The notes: a model not told the origin generated them from the sequence alone. 36,554 bases of DNA from a virus (IMGVR_UViG_3300029448_000070:11414-47967), one strand, 5' to 3'; counted from the stretch's first letter, positions 8,465 through 18,667 are shown. Made by a program: numbers and translations.

Positions 8465-9919
8465 TTACGACGCTGTACACGTAATATCTAGAGACGTATC
8501 AAAACGTTTCAATACAATACCCGCAGTCTTCAACATGTGAACGGAAGCACCGTCAACATCAGAAGCTCTTGCAGATCCTGCATCAAATCCTCTAGGTACC
8601 ACACTACCTGCAACACACCATCTCATCATTTCACGACCTTTCTTAGAAAGCATCTGTAAATTTGCTTGACCATCATAATTTGATTGATCAACAAATACCA
8701 TACGATAAGATTCTAGTGAGAATCCAGTAGTAGGATGTTTACCACTTGCTTGAGCAACAGGACCATGATCAAATAAAGGTAGTTTAACTACATTTACTGT
8801 ATGTCCGTCAATATGCTCGTAAGAAGTAAAGTATCCTGTCATACCAAGGTTTCTACCTGAACCAGTGATGAATCTATTTTCTCCTCCAGTCTTCCAACCG
8901 TTAGAAGTAGTATTAGAGTAATGCCCTTTAAGAGCTTCATCAAATTCACGCATACCACCTGTACCTGTATAAAGCGTAACTTGTTTATTTTGAGAATCTG
9001 TCATTCCGTAGAATAAGTCCCCAATAATATTCTTAATTTTAGTCTCTGTCAAACTAGAGTAAGTATCTTTATTAACTATTTGCTCTAATAATCCAGGACC
9101 TACGATTACTGGTTGACCGTTTTCATCTTTCATGGAGGTATTACCTGCATTGTTGTATGTTTTTTGTCCGTACCAGTAGAACATCTCACACTCTTCTTTA
9201 AAGTTAAGCATGTGCTGATATTCTTCGTAATCCATCCAAAGTTTAGTAGTTTTACCACCCTTAGTAGGTAATCCAAACTCAACTACATAGTCTCGCGCGT
9301 GACCAGACATATGATATGATTTTCTTACCGTACCAATTTTGTTTCTTACCATTCCTGGAGTTTCCCAGTTTGAAGCGTTTCCTCTAGAGAAATCAACTCC
9401 TACTGGAGCATACAATTGTGCCCAAAGATCACCTACAGAATAACCACCTGTTAAAGTAGCTGAAGCTGCTGGGTTAACTAATTGTAATGTATACTTGTAA
9501 CCTTGATCAGACACTGGTGTTGGTTCCTTCATTATACGTGCTTGTTCACCTTTTGAGTTTACAAGTACGTATGGGAACACAAAATGTTTGTCTGGAAAGA
9601 TTAATTCAAATGCTGCGCCTCCAAGGCCAACATTTGTACCGCTTAAAGCAACCTGTACTGGTCGTGTTTTTCTCGTATGAGTTCTAACACGATATTCATA
9701 TTCCAATCTATCCATTGACTTAACGTTACCAACTCCCTCAGTCAAAAATGATAGTGGAAATCTTTTATCGTCTCTACCAGCCAGATGGGTAATAATCGGA
9801 GATAATTCAGTAGGCTTAGATTGCAAAGCGTTTGCCAGACTATTCATGTCTGTCATCTGAGAATCATTATAAAACGTTTTAATAACGCTAATGTTCTTAC
9901 CTTGTTGTTGTAATGCCAT
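8465..9919 (-). CDS. Major capsid protein
   Basis: The 484-aa product sits directly downstream of a scaffold-like gene in the order terminase, portal, large virion protein, scaffold, this gene, neck genes. Its length suits an HK97-fold capsid subunit. The N-terminal segment (SKPTELSPIITHLAGRDDKR) is followed by a long beta-rich body. A conserved-looking block GTVRKSYHMSGHARDYVVEF precedes MLNFKEECEMFYWYGQ, which resembles the capsid proteins of crAss-like phages as I remember them. Codon use is richer in C-ending codons than in most neighbours, as expected for the most abundant virion protein. The start follows a typical A/T-rich leader, and the 3' end carries a structured untranslated region. 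Confidence 0.85.
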   Translation of the reverse strand: MALQQQGKNISVIKTFYNDSQMTDMNSLANALQSKPTELSPIITHLAGRDDKRFPLSFLTEGVGNVKSMDRLEYEYRVRTHTRKTRPVQVALSGTNVGLGGAAFELIFPDKHFVFPYVLVNSKGEQARIMKEPTPVSDQGYKYTLQLVNPAASATLTGGYSVGDLWAQLYAPVGVDFSRGNASNWETPGMVRNKIGTVRKSYHMSGHARDYVVEFGLPTKGGKTTKLWMDYEEYQHMLNFKEECEMFYWYGQKTYNNAGNTSMKDENGQPVIVGPGLLEQIVNKDTYSSLTETKIKNIIGDLFYGMTDSQNKQVTLYTGTGGMREFDEALKGHYSNTTSNGWKTGGENRFITGSGRNLGMTGYFTSYEHIDGHTVNVVKLPLFDHGPVAQASGKHPTTGFSLESYRMVFVDQSNYDGQANLQMLSKKGREMMRWCVAGSVVPRGFDAGSARASDVDGASVHMLKTAGIVLKRFDTSLDITCTAS

Positions 9920-9947
9920 ATCTAATTATTTTTTAAAAATTAATAGG

Positions 9948-11108
9948 TTAAAAGAGACTTAAATCTAAATCTTCTATATTTACAGCTTTACTAGGTGATT
10001 TACTTGCTTTTCTTGCACTCTTTACTGTTTCCTGATGACCTTTAATTCTATCCTTAAGAGTTTGAGTACTCTTAGTTCTAGCCTTAGTATTTATCAGTTT
10101 ATCCAGATTAAATCCTTTAAACATTAAATAGTCCATTGCAAGTTTGACATCTACTGCCGCTTTATCCATATCTACATCTCTTTGTGTGTAACCTTCCTTG
10201 GTTACAGGTTTTGATATATAATCAAAAAAACCATTCTTTTCTCTTTCAGGTATTTGTATTCCCTGAAATTCTTTGGATTGACCTATAGTTTCATATATAT
10301 CATTCCAAACTTTTTGTTGCGCTTTTATTTGTTCTTGTTGGTATTCTTGCTGCTCTTTAATTACTTGTTGTTTATACTGCTTTTGCATTCCAACTAATTC
10401 TTTTTGCGCATCTTGAGCTTTAGTATATAGTTTACCACCATCTTGGTAATCATCTAATAGCCCATTTATAAATTTACTATCATGACCTTTTGATTTAAAA
10501 TACTCAGATAAAATATATTTTTGTCCCTGTGTATCTTTCTCTCCAACTTTCATTCTTGAGTAATCTGATCTTGGGTCATTAACAGCCATAAAATCTTGAC
10601 TGTTGCCACCATTCATAACATAATTTAAATGGTCTTTAACAAGTGGATAGGATTCAAATAATGAATCTAGCTGTTCTTCAGCTAATTGTGACCCAACGTC
10701 TTTTGTCATTTGTGTTAGACCATCTGCTGTATCCTCATACTTTGAGTCTTTAGTTTCATATCCTAAAGAACTTAATACTTGAGTTACTACAGAATCATCA
10801 ATTATTTCCTCTGTTTCCTCTTCTGCAACCTTTTCAGGTTTTTTAGTAAGAGAATCCGTTGAATCTTGCGGTATTTCTGTTTCCGCAAGTACCTGTTCCT
10901 GTTTCTTGTCGTCTTCCTGCTTAGCTTCAACATCATCTTCCAAAGAAGTCGTATTAGTTTGCGCTTCAGGTTCTTCATTTGTTACTGATTCTTCAGTTTT
11001 TTGAGGTTCTTCTGCTTCAATCGTTTCAACAGAATCCTCTATACCTCCATCTAACATATCGTCAAAAGAGATATCGTCTACATTTAGTTTTTTATTGTCT
11101 GTACTCAT
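9948..11108 (-). CDS. Capsid scaffold-like protein
   Basis: This 386-aa protein lies immediately upstream of the capsid gene. Its first ~130 residues are very acidic and disordered-looking (Glu/Asp/Thr rich). A helical middle follows, with a Gln/Glu/Lys-rich coiled coil (QKQYKQQVIKEQQEYQQEQI) at about residues 240-265. The basic C-terminal segment (TKSTQTLKDRIKGHQ) ends in IEDLDLSLF. Acidic N-terminus, coiled coil and basic C-terminus are the usual plan of assembly scaffolds, whose basic tail contacts the capsid protein. No protease motif is present in it. Function is inferred from composition and position. Confidence 0.65.
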   Translation of the reverse strand: MSTDNKKLNVDDISFDDMLDGGIEDSVETIEAEEPQKTEESVTNEEPEAQTNTTSLEDDVEAKQEDDKKQEQVLAETEIPQDSTDSLTKKPEKVAEEETEEIIDDSVVTQVLSSLGYETKDSKYEDTADGLTQMTKDVGSQLAEEQLDSLFESYPLVKDHLNYVMNGGNSQDFMAVNDPRSDYSRMKVGEKDTQGQKYILSEYFKSKGHDSKFINGLLDDYQDGGKLYTKAQDAQKELVGMQKQYKQQVIKEQQEYQQEQIKAQQKVWNDIYETIGQSKEFQGIQIPEREKNGFFDYISKPVTKEGYTQRDVDMDKAAVDVKLAMDYLMFKGFNLDKLINTKARTKSTQTLKDRIKGHQETVKSARKASKSPSKAVNIEDLDLSLF

Positions 11109-11186
11109 TGGTCTACAAATTTAATAATTATTATTTAGTTATTTTTCATTAAAGTTTATTTATAGTGTTTCTTTAATATATAACAC

Positions 11187-14100
11187 TTAATTTTGACTTC
11201 GTTTTAAAGCTCTATTAGTAGGAGCTCCTTTTGAACCAGGTTTTCTCATTCTTTCACCTGATCCCGAAGCTATTCTTTTTCTTTTAGCGTGAATATTAGC
11301 CCATAATCCTCCACCTTTAAATCTATAATTTAATCCTAATCTTGGGGTAACATTATGTCCAACAGATCCAGTAATATCCATTCTATTACTTATAGGTTGA
11401 TTAAATCCAGTTCCAAGTATAAAATCAGAAGGCAATTGCTCAAGCATAGGAAATAATTTTGTTTTTTTATTTTTTCTTTGTTTAGGTAATGGTATTTCTA
11501 ATACACTATCTCCTTTAAATTTATAATTTTTACCCGGTTTCATTATTTTTTGATTACCTAAATTATCTATTCCTAATAAAGGAATATTTACACCTTTCAT
11601 GGTGATATTATTACCTGGTATTATATTAAATGGTCTATTTTTATCTGGACTGTTTTTCTTATATCCTGTTTTTGAATATCCTCCCTTCTTCTTTAATTTA
11701 TATCCGCCTTTTTGAAATCCTGCCCAATTTCTAAATCTATTAATATTATTTGCTACTCTATCATAAATTGAGGTTCCTGGAACATCAGTAAGTTCACCTT
11801 TTTCTGATGATGATGGAAGAACCTTAATTGGACCTAGTGTAATTGATTTTGTACTATCTGAATGAAGCGGAGGTGCATTTATATTACTTGGTGGATTTCT
11901 TCGTTCTAACATATCTAAATAATCAGGGTCTGTAGCTAAATGCCTAGCTCCAGGAAAAGTACCTGGACGGTAAGGTCCTCTAGGTTGATCAAAAACAGGT
12001 GAACTAAAATGATTGTCATGAAAACCAAAACCTCGCTCAGCAGACTCTTCAGGAACTATTCCTAGCATTTTAGTTGTTAAATCAGGATTAACTTGCATAA
12101 CAGGACTACCTGATCCTCCAGATTTATTATATGGATCGTACATCATTTGTAGCATATCGCTTTCCCATCCTCCTAATGGTCCATACGGGCTATCTTTAAA
12201 CTGTTTAACTCCTTTATACATTTTTCTTGGACCATATATAGTTGGATTTATATTATCATTAACATCATGATATTGTATTTGATTTTGCAATGTTTCTGTA
12301 GGAGCTGGAACATATCCTGCTGCGTCTGTGTCAGAAAATGCGTCTGAACTACTTAAATTTCCTCTTGAATCACCCGCCCAACATGATCCTAAATAACAAT
12401 TTCCTTCCCATCCTGTTTCTTCATCTGTTAAAATATTTGAAATAGCTTCAGCCCATGTATCATTAACTGATCTTTGATAGTTTGGACCGTATATATTATC
12501 AAGATCTTGTTCTGTTCTAAACGGTATTGGGTCTACATCATCTCTTTCTTCTATTGCTGTTAAAGATGGTTGATAACGAGATTCTGCTCTATATCTAGAT
12601 AGTGCATCTGCATATCTTTGATCATCTGAAAGATACATACCACCAATATGTCCTTGCGCGTGTCCTAAAAGATATAAATCATCTTGTGAGCCCAATGAAT
12701 ATCCTTGAGCTTTTATCCATTGATTTATATTATCTCCTCTATCTCCTTCTATTGATGCAGGATCATTATAAGATAACTCATCATGTAGCGGTCGAGATTC
12801 TGTTTGCCGTATCATTTCATCATGATTTATCTCCATTCCCATCCTTTCTGTCCTTTCTTCCCTTTCCCGTTGAGTCATTTGAAATAGTTGATTTTTAGAA
12901 AAACCAATATCACGTGGAATTTCTACAATTTCATAATTATCTTTACCGTAATAAGCATCTAAATTAAGTCTCATTCTGTCAGCTTCCTCCTTCATATCCT
13001 TGTCACCTTCTAAATAAAAAACTAATCCTCTATTATCTTGTTGAGTTTGTGCATTATGCGGTCCTCCATGACTATATTTAAATCTAAATCCTCCTTTTTG
13101 AGCATTCATAGTTTCAACTAAGTCATTATCAGGTTCATTAGATGCAACATTATTCATCATCCACATTAAATCATTATCTGTATATTCTTTAATTAATCTT
13201 TGAAAGACTGGAGAATTTTTTAATTGTTCATATGCAATTCCTAAATCATAAGAATCAAAATTTTCTAATCCTGCATCATATATGTTTGATTGATATAATA
13301 AATATCTGAAAGCATCTAAATCTGCTTTAACTTCTAAAGTTTTAATTTTGTCATTTTGAAATCGTCCTCCATTTTGAAGAATTTTACTTCTATCTAAAAT
13401 TTCTTTTTCATCTGTTTTATTTAAAGTAGTTTTAGTAGATATATGTGATAACTCATGCGCTAATATTTCTTCTTCAGATGCATTTGGAAATCGACGCCTA
13501 TCTGTATCATAATCAGTAACTATATGATTAGATTCTGGATAAGCTCTAGATCCTACTGGAAGAAATTCAGGATTATCATAGTCTTCTCTAGGTTGAATTA
13601 CAGGACCGTGTTTAAAATTTTCATATCTATCTGCTATTTGTTCTTGAGTATATCCAGACTCTAATAAACGTTCTTTATGTTTAGGAGATTGATAATAGTA
13701 TTGTGCAAATGATAATGGATTAGAGGTATCATCAGCAGGAGGTTTCATTTGATCTGAAGTAAGTTGAGGATGTTCTCTTATTCCTCCTGTTTGCTTATTA
13801 AAATAACTATTTTTATAATTATATATATAAGATTTAGGATTTATATCCTTTAAATCTAAATCTAAATCTATCATATCTTTTATATGATATCCTCCTTTTT
13901 TATAATTAGAAGATTCTTCTAAAGTATTAGAAACATTTTCACCTCTAGGCATTTCACCTGGCTGAGAAGTTTCATAACTTCTAACTAAAGCTTGTGAATT
14001 TGGAACTTGATCAGGAGTTGTAGGCATGTGTGGAGGAGATATATTAACAGACGGCACTGTAGATTTAATATCAACTCCAGGTGCTGCACTTCCTGGATTC

Positions 14101-14231
14101 TCTGGTTCTGGTAATTTAGATTCTAATTCAGAAGGATCTTCTTGAGCCCATAGATCTGACATAAATCCAGTATAGCCTTCTCTTAAGGCTTGCTCCATTA
14201 TTTCTAATTTTCTTTGATCTGTTAATGCCAT
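11187..14231 (-). CDS. 1014-aa multidomain virion protein with metallopeptidase-like and caspase-like motifs
   Basis: The start overlaps the portal stop (TAATG), so the two are translationally coupled. The sequence shows, in order: a disordered Pro-rich N-terminus (1-110); an HExxH motif EEILAHELSH with H259, E260 and H263, followed by LEVKADLDAF (E300, D304), which could supply the third metal ligand as in gluzincins; a segment from about 400 with LYLLGHAQG (H524) and CYLGSCWAG (C617), spaced like the His and Cys of clan CD peptidases (caspase, CHAT); and a Lys-rich C-terminal part. KKGGY, QKGGF, QKGGY, KKGGY and FKGGG occur at residues 111, 378, 840, 848 and 972. The protein ends in LWANIHAKRKRIASGSGERM. 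It may be an internal ejected or cargo protein, a maturation protease, or both. The motifs are seen; catalysis is inferred. Confidence 0.65.
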   Translation of the reverse strand: MALTDQRKLEIMEQALREGYTGFMSDLWAQEDPSELESKLPEPENPGSAAPGVDIKSTVPSVNISPPHMPTTPDQVPNSQALVRSYETSQPGEMPRGENVSNTLEESSNYKKGGYHIKDMIDLDLDLKDINPKSYIYNYKNSYFNKQTGGIREHPQLTSDQMKPPADDTSNPLSFAQYYYQSPKHKERLLESGYTQEQIADRYENFKHGPVIQPREDYDNPEFLPVGSRAYPESNHIVTDYDTDRRRFPNASEEEILAHELSHISTKTTLNKTDEKEILDRSKILQNGGRFQNDKIKTLEVKADLDAFRYLLYQSNIYDAGLENFDSYDLGIAYEQLKNSPVFQRLIKEYTDNDLMWMMNNVASNEPDNDLVETMNAQKGGFRFKYSHGGPHNAQTQQDNRGLVFYLEGDKDMKEEADRMRLNLDAYYGKDNYEIVEIPRDIGFSKNQLFQMTQREREERTERMGMEINHDEMIRQTESRPLHDELSYNDPASIEGDRGDNINQWIKAQGYSLGSQDDLYLLGHAQGHIGGMYLSDDQRYADALSRYRAESRYQPSLTAIEERDDVDPIPFRTEQDLDNIYGPNYQRSVNDTWAEAISNILTDEETGWEGNCYLGSCWAGDSRGNLSSSDAFSDTDAAGYVPAPTETLQNQIQYHDVNDNINPTIYGPRKMYKGVKQFKDSPYGPLGGWESDMLQMMYDPYNKSGGSGSPVMQVNPDLTTKMLGIVPEESAERGFGFHDNHFSSPVFDQPRGPYRPGTFPGARHLATDPDYLDMLERRNPPSNINAPPLHSDSTKSITLGPIKVLPSSSEKGELTDVPGTSIYDRVANNINRFRNWAGFQKGGYKLKKKGGYSKTGYKKNSPDKNRPFNIIPGNNITMKGVNIPLLGIDNLGNQKIMKPGKNYKFKGDSVLEIPLPKQRKNKKTKLFPMLEQLPSDFILGTGFNQPISNRMDITGSVGHNVTPRLGLNYRFKGGGLWANIHAKRKRIASGSGERMRKPGSKGAPTNRALKRSQN

Positions 14232-16606
14232 TATTCAGATTTAGGTTTTTGAGCTGCTTGTTTTTTAATAACTTGATCTTCTTTTTTAATTTCTCGATCT
14301 TTTTCTTTGTCTTCTTTTGCCTGCTCTCTATCCTCATCATGTTGGATAGCAGATACACCTGCTTGTTCAGCTTTTAACCTTTGATCTTCTCTAATCAAAT
14401 CTTCTTTTGCTTGATTTGATCTAGATTTTTCCATACTATCTTCTGCTTTTAAATCTGTTTGCCTACTTTTAATTTGTGCATCTTGTTGAGATTTATCTGC
14501 ATTAAATTGATTATCTCTTAACTTAGCTTCAGCAGCTATTAAAGCAATACGTATTTTTGTTTCTCTATCTTTTTCATTTTGCTCATTTTCATTCTCCATT
14601 GTATCTCTAGTCAATTCTCTTTGAGCTTCAGCCTGTTCTGCTTCAGCTTGTTGCTGTGCTTCTGCTAATTGTTGTTGAGCAGATTCGGCAGATTTAATTT
14701 TTTCTTTAATTTCACTAAAATTATCTGCATCTACCATTTCAGCAATAGTAGAAGCTGGTACTCCATTTTGTACCATAGATTGTGCAAGTTGTTTTAATAT
14801 TTCTAACTTGTCTTGATCTTGACCTGAGTCTGAAACAAATATTCCATATTCGGATTCCATATGTTTTAAACTATCTAAATCAAATAACTCTTTTGTACCA
14901 TCTGACATGATGTACATTCCTTTTTTACCTGTTAACCAAGCTTCTTTTGAATAATCTAATAATGCTTGCAAATCTCTTTGTTCTAATCTAGAAAATTTTC
15001 TAAATATATCTTCTGTAATATGAGATGATTGTACAATAGCTTGTTGAGATGTAGCTTTACCTTCATAATTACCAACTTGTCCTTGTCTTTGTCTATTTAC
15101 TCCAGAAACTTTTTCCCACTCTATCATTATAGAATCTAATAAAGCAATATATTGTTCAATTGTTTTAATAGATAAATCTAATACTCCTTGATGTTGCGGA
15201 GATAATTGTATACCTTCTTTATTATAATCTACCCACGCGATACCTGTACCTTCTACATAGTACATAAATTTATCCATATCCCATTTCTTTGGGATCATAT
15301 TAATATCAAATTGCGCAATTATATCTTTACTTTTAGCTATAGCTAACTCTAATCTATATTTATAAATGTTATAATTTAATTGGTAAGGTATTCCTAAAGA
15401 TACTAAAGATATATTTTTTGTATTTAAGTCAGAATATTTTCTACCATTAATTGGAAGTTTACATTTAGACGGGTTGTCCATAGATGCTCTTTGATTTGTA
15501 CATGGTTCTATTTTAACATATAAATTACCATCTATTCTTGTACCTTCCCAAACTTCATTAATCCATTGCCAATCTACTGTAGCTCCCATTTGTTTTAATT
15601 GAGCAGGCATTCTAAACTTTTCATCTACTATTCTTTCTTCCCAAGATCCTGTTTGAGGATCTAGATAATTTAAAAATCCAACTTTTTTTCTACTCTTCCA
15701 ATATACAGTAACTACTTCTATAAGTCTTTCTCTATACATTTCTCTATCATCTGCTCTACTAGAAACTGTTAAATACGAATCCATGCTAGCATTTTCGGGT
15801 TCTTCTAATCTTAAAATTTGAGAATCATCTAAAAAGTCTCTGTAATGATCTATAATAGTAGATGCATGTACATATTTTCTAATTAAAGCCCAATCTCCAT
15901 CTTCAACAAATTCTACATCAGGATCTTTATCATAGTCAATATCTAAAGGATTTAAAATTTCATAAAAAGGCTCTGAGCTACGAACTCCTCTCCAAGTGTA
16001 TACTTCCCCAGATACTAGAAAGTGAAACCATGCTTTTTGTAATTTATCATAAATTTCTTGATGTTGCATGATAAAGCTCATAGCTTGCTGACCTTTTATT
16101 GCTCTGATGTCGGTGTAATTATTTTCAAACATTTGGGATATATGTTGAGGCATTTCAACTTCTTGGCTTGGCACTCCTGTTTGTTGGCCAGCTTCATTCA
16201 TTTTATTTATAAACTGCTGTTCTAAATTTTTATAGAGCAGTTCTTTTTTAGCCTCTTCTTTAATTGTAATTGCATCAGAATTTTGTACGGTAACGGTGTA
16301 ATTGAGAGGTCGTTTAGATTTCTCTCCCAGTAGTAGATCTATAATAGGTTTAATAATAGGATAGTTACGCATTTTAGAGGGGAAGTTTTGCCTTGTTTTA
16401 CCGTAAGGCTTAAGTACGTATCTATAATCTACTTCATCTATTACACCGTTATAATAATCATATAGAGTTTTTAACCAGTCACGTCTTTCACTGTAACCGG
16501 CTGTTGAGAGATCTATGTATGCTTCTACACATGCTTCTCTCCATTTCTTAGTTTTTTTACTAAGATTTAATTTTTGTTGAGGAATTTTATTTGAACCTAA
16601 ATACAT
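14231..16606 (-). CDS. Portal protein
   Basis: This 791-aa protein lies between the terminase and the capsid genes. The N-terminal half is mixed alpha/beta (DWLKTLYDYYNGVIDEVDYR, then PIIKPIIDLLLGEKSKRP, the typical portal clip/wing lead-in). The stretch EKVSGVNRQRQGQVGNYEGK followed by SQQAIVQSS matches the crown/stem-proximal region of many portals. From about residue 640 to the end it is an extended Gln/Glu/Lys-rich coiled coil (QQQLAEAQQQAEAEQAEAQ) and then a charged tail. It forms the dodecameric DNA channel that docks the terminase. Its stop overlaps the start of the 1014-aa gene. A possible weak promoter lies in the 96-bp leader. Length and gene order fit crAss-like portals. Confidence 0.88.
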   Translation of the reverse strand: MYLGSNKIPQQKLNLSKKTKKWREACVEAYIDLSTAGYSERRDWLKTLYDYYNGVIDEVDYRYVLKPYGKTRQNFPSKMRNYPIIKPIIDLLLGEKSKRPLNYTVTVQNSDAITIKEEAKKELLYKNLEQQFINKMNEAGQQTGVPSQEVEMPQHISQMFENNYTDIRAIKGQQAMSFIMQHQEIYDKLQKAWFHFLVSGEVYTWRGVRSSEPFYEILNPLDIDYDKDPDVEFVEDGDWALIRKYVHASTIIDHYRDFLDDSQILRLEEPENASMDSYLTVSSRADDREMYRERLIEVVTVYWKSRKKVGFLNYLDPQTGSWEERIVDEKFRMPAQLKQMGATVDWQWINEVWEGTRIDGNLYVKIEPCTNQRASMDNPSKCKLPINGRKYSDLNTKNISLVSLGIPYQLNYNIYKYRLELAIAKSKDIIAQFDINMIPKKWDMDKFMYYVEGTGIAWVDYNKEGIQLSPQHQGVLDLSIKTIEQYIALLDSIMIEWEKVSGVNRQRQGQVGNYEGKATSQQAIVQSSHITEDIFRKFSRLEQRDLQALLDYSKEAWLTGKKGMYIMSDGTKELFDLDSLKHMESEYGIFVSDSGQDQDKLEILKQLAQSMVQNGVPASTIAEMVDADNFSEIKEKIKSAESAQQQLAEAQQQAEAEQAEAQRELTRDTMENENEQNEKDRETKIRIALIAAEAKLRDNQFNADKSQQDAQIKSRQTDLKAEDSMEKSRSNQAKEDLIREDQRLKAEQAGVSAIQHDEDREQAKEDKEKDREIKKEDQVIKKQAAQKPKSE

Positions 16607-16631
16607 ATCTATACTATTAACCTATTGTACA

Positions 16632-16639
16632 CAAAAATA
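16632..16639 (-). promoter_or_regulatory. Possible Bacteroidota -7 box before the portal gene
   Basis: On the minus strand the bases read TATTTTTG, matching TAnnTTTG, within a 96-bp A/T-rich gap between terminase and portal. No good TTTG -33 box lies at the usual distance, so this is weak and may be chance in AT-rich DNA. Confidence 0.25.
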
Positions 16640-16702
16640 ATATTATTTTCTTAAAATACTATAATATTTTATAATTTTACCTGTTATATTATAATATAGC
16701 AC

Positions 16703-18667
16703 TTAATAATAATTGCTAGCAAACCACTTATCTGCAGCTCTATCATCTAACACATCTTTAACTTCAGCATTGTATAATTCTCTAGTATGATACATTCCTA
16801 CCATAAGAGACATAACACGGTCAAAATTACCATCATGATTAAATTTAATAAGTTCTTGCAGTAATCCAAGATCATATATTTTATGCATGTTTAATAATTT
16901 TTTTCCACTCTCATCTGTAGATCTTACAGTATTTAACCAGTCTCTTATGTATATTTCTCCCTGCCTTTTTCTAGGTTCAGTCATGTGCATACCATATTGC
17001 CTTTTAACAGTTCGTGATCTTAAATCTTTTTTATCTAACATCTCAAACTCTTCTTGCAGTCTATGTAATTTTCTATGCCTTCGCGCATACGCAATTACTT
17101 CTCCACGATCATTCTCAAAACCTATTTTAGCATTATAATAATCGGCTAACATAAATAAATTTTTATTAAACTCATCTTGAGAATGTGGACGTGCTACATA
17201 ACTAGCAACTATTAAATCATCAGGTCGTGATATATTGTTAACTCTTTTGATAACATATGCAGATCCTAAAGAAGAAGAATCTGCTGATTGAGATTGAGCA
17301 TAAGGATCATGACATACTAAATACATATTAATAGGAACTTGTTGCTCTGCATTTTTATAAGGAGATTCATAAATAGTTACGCATCCTTGTAAATTATCTT
17401 CTTTTCTATGAGGAAATCTATTTACAGGTTTAGCGTCACCATCTACTTTAAACTCTATAGTTCCAGTTGATGAGTAATATAAAAGTCCATTTGTTCCTAC
17501 AGCTTGTAAATTATTTACTCTTACATTATTGTATTGTTCTTGTAAAGAAGCTATATCAAAAAGATTAGACGATACTTGAAGTGTAGCTTCTCTAGGATTT
17601 TTTGGATGCTCTGCTACATACTGATCATAAGCTTTTGGATCATTTGTACCTTTCTTTTTTAATCTATTTCCTTCTTCAAATTCTGTAGCTGCATCTCTAT
17701 CTGAATTACCATCATCATCAATAAACCCTTCTAAATTTTCTTGTATAGGCACAAAATATCCACAATATGTTCCTTTTCCTCCTGCGTCCCATTCATTTTC
17801 AAACGCTAAACAATCATAAGAATCTGGATTATAAAATAACTCTTCCATTCCTTCAAAATCTGCACCTTCTGTACCACCTGTTCCAAATGCAACCATAGTT
17901 CCAAGAGTTTTTGCACCTTGACGCATTACAGGCATAGTAACTTCCCAAGCTTTTAATAAACCTGGGAAGGCACCAGCCTCTTCAAAGAATATAAGCTCTC
18001 CAGCTTTACCCCTCACTTTATCAGGAGCGTCTTTCAGCGATACGCCCATTATTTGGCTTTTCATTCCAAGCTCTACGTCCGCTCCGTTTACGTTCTTTTT
18101 ATATCCAGACATTTTAATCATCTCCCTATCTCTTAATCTAGGTTGAGTCCATGCTGTATTATCATCTACAAAAGAAAGAATTTCCCAAGCTTTAGATAAT
18201 AATCCATCCCCAATAAGATATTCTTTTTGTCCAGCAAATACAAAATTTTTACTATTTCTTATATGAAAATAGTTACGCGCAAGCATAGCTGCTGCTTTAT
18301 AAGAATAACCTTTACGTCTAGCTTTTAATACTACTAAATGTTTATCAGTTCTTCTAGCTGTATCTACAGATGTAAAATATTTCCAATCACCATCATAAAA
18401 TGCAGGAAATGTTCTTTCACGTCTTGCTATAACTGTACCATCTGGAAGTTCCTCATCGACAGATCTGTCAATAGGACAAAAATTTAAATAGAAATAATGA
18501 TTACCAGTAATTTTTACACCATTAACTTCATATCCATATAAACATCTATTTCTTTCTTCATCCCAATACTCATAATAATCTTTAGTATTAGGTAAAGCAG
18601 ATGTATAAGATCCTGTCTCTATAAATTTTAGAGCTGCAGGTCTGAATTTATTAGTGTCTTTGAACAT
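16703..18667 (-). CDS. terL: Terminase large subunit (DNA packaging ATPase/nuclease)
   Basis: The 654-aa protein has an N-terminal ATPase with a Walker A-like loop KARRKGYSYKAA (115-126) and a Walker B LIFFEEAG (225-232). A C-terminal RNase H-like nuclease follows, with plausible acidic residues D454 (CHDPYAQ), E518 (GFEND) and D616 (NFDRVMSLM). It cuts and pumps concatemeric DNA into proheads through the portal, which is encoded next. The ATG start lies inside the end of the preceding small gene (40-nt overlap). Length is typical of two-domain large terminases. No small subunit is obvious; one of the preceding small genes may fill that role. Confidence 0.92.
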   Translation of the reverse strand: MFKDTNKFRPAALKFIETGSYTSALPNTKDYYEYWDEERNRCLYGYEVNGVKITGNHYFYLNFCPIDRSVDEELPDGTVIARRERTFPAFYDGDWKYFTSVDTARRTDKHLVVLKARRKGYSYKAAAMLARNYFHIRNSKNFVFAGQKEYLIGDGLLSKAWEILSFVDDNTAWTQPRLRDREMIKMSGYKKNVNGADVELGMKSQIMGVSLKDAPDKVRGKAGELIFFEEAGAFPGLLKAWEVTMPVMRQGAKTLGTMVAFGTGGTEGADFEGMEELFYNPDSYDCLAFENEWDAGGKGTYCGYFVPIQENLEGFIDDDGNSDRDAATEFEEGNRLKKKGTNDPKAYDQYVAEHPKNPREATLQVSSNLFDIASLQEQYNNVRVNNLQAVGTNGLLYYSSTGTIEFKVDGDAKPVNRFPHRKEDNLQGCVTIYESPYKNAEQQVPINMYLVCHDPYAQSQSADSSSLGSAYVIKRVNNISRPDDLIVASYVARPHSQDEFNKNLFMLADYYNAKIGFENDRGEVIAYARRHRKLHRLQEEFEMLDKKDLRSRTVKRQYGMHMTEPRKRQGEIYIRDWLNTVRSTDESGKKLLNMHKIYDLGLLQELIKFNHDGNFDRVMSLMVGMYHTRELYNAEVKDVLDDRAADKWFASNYY

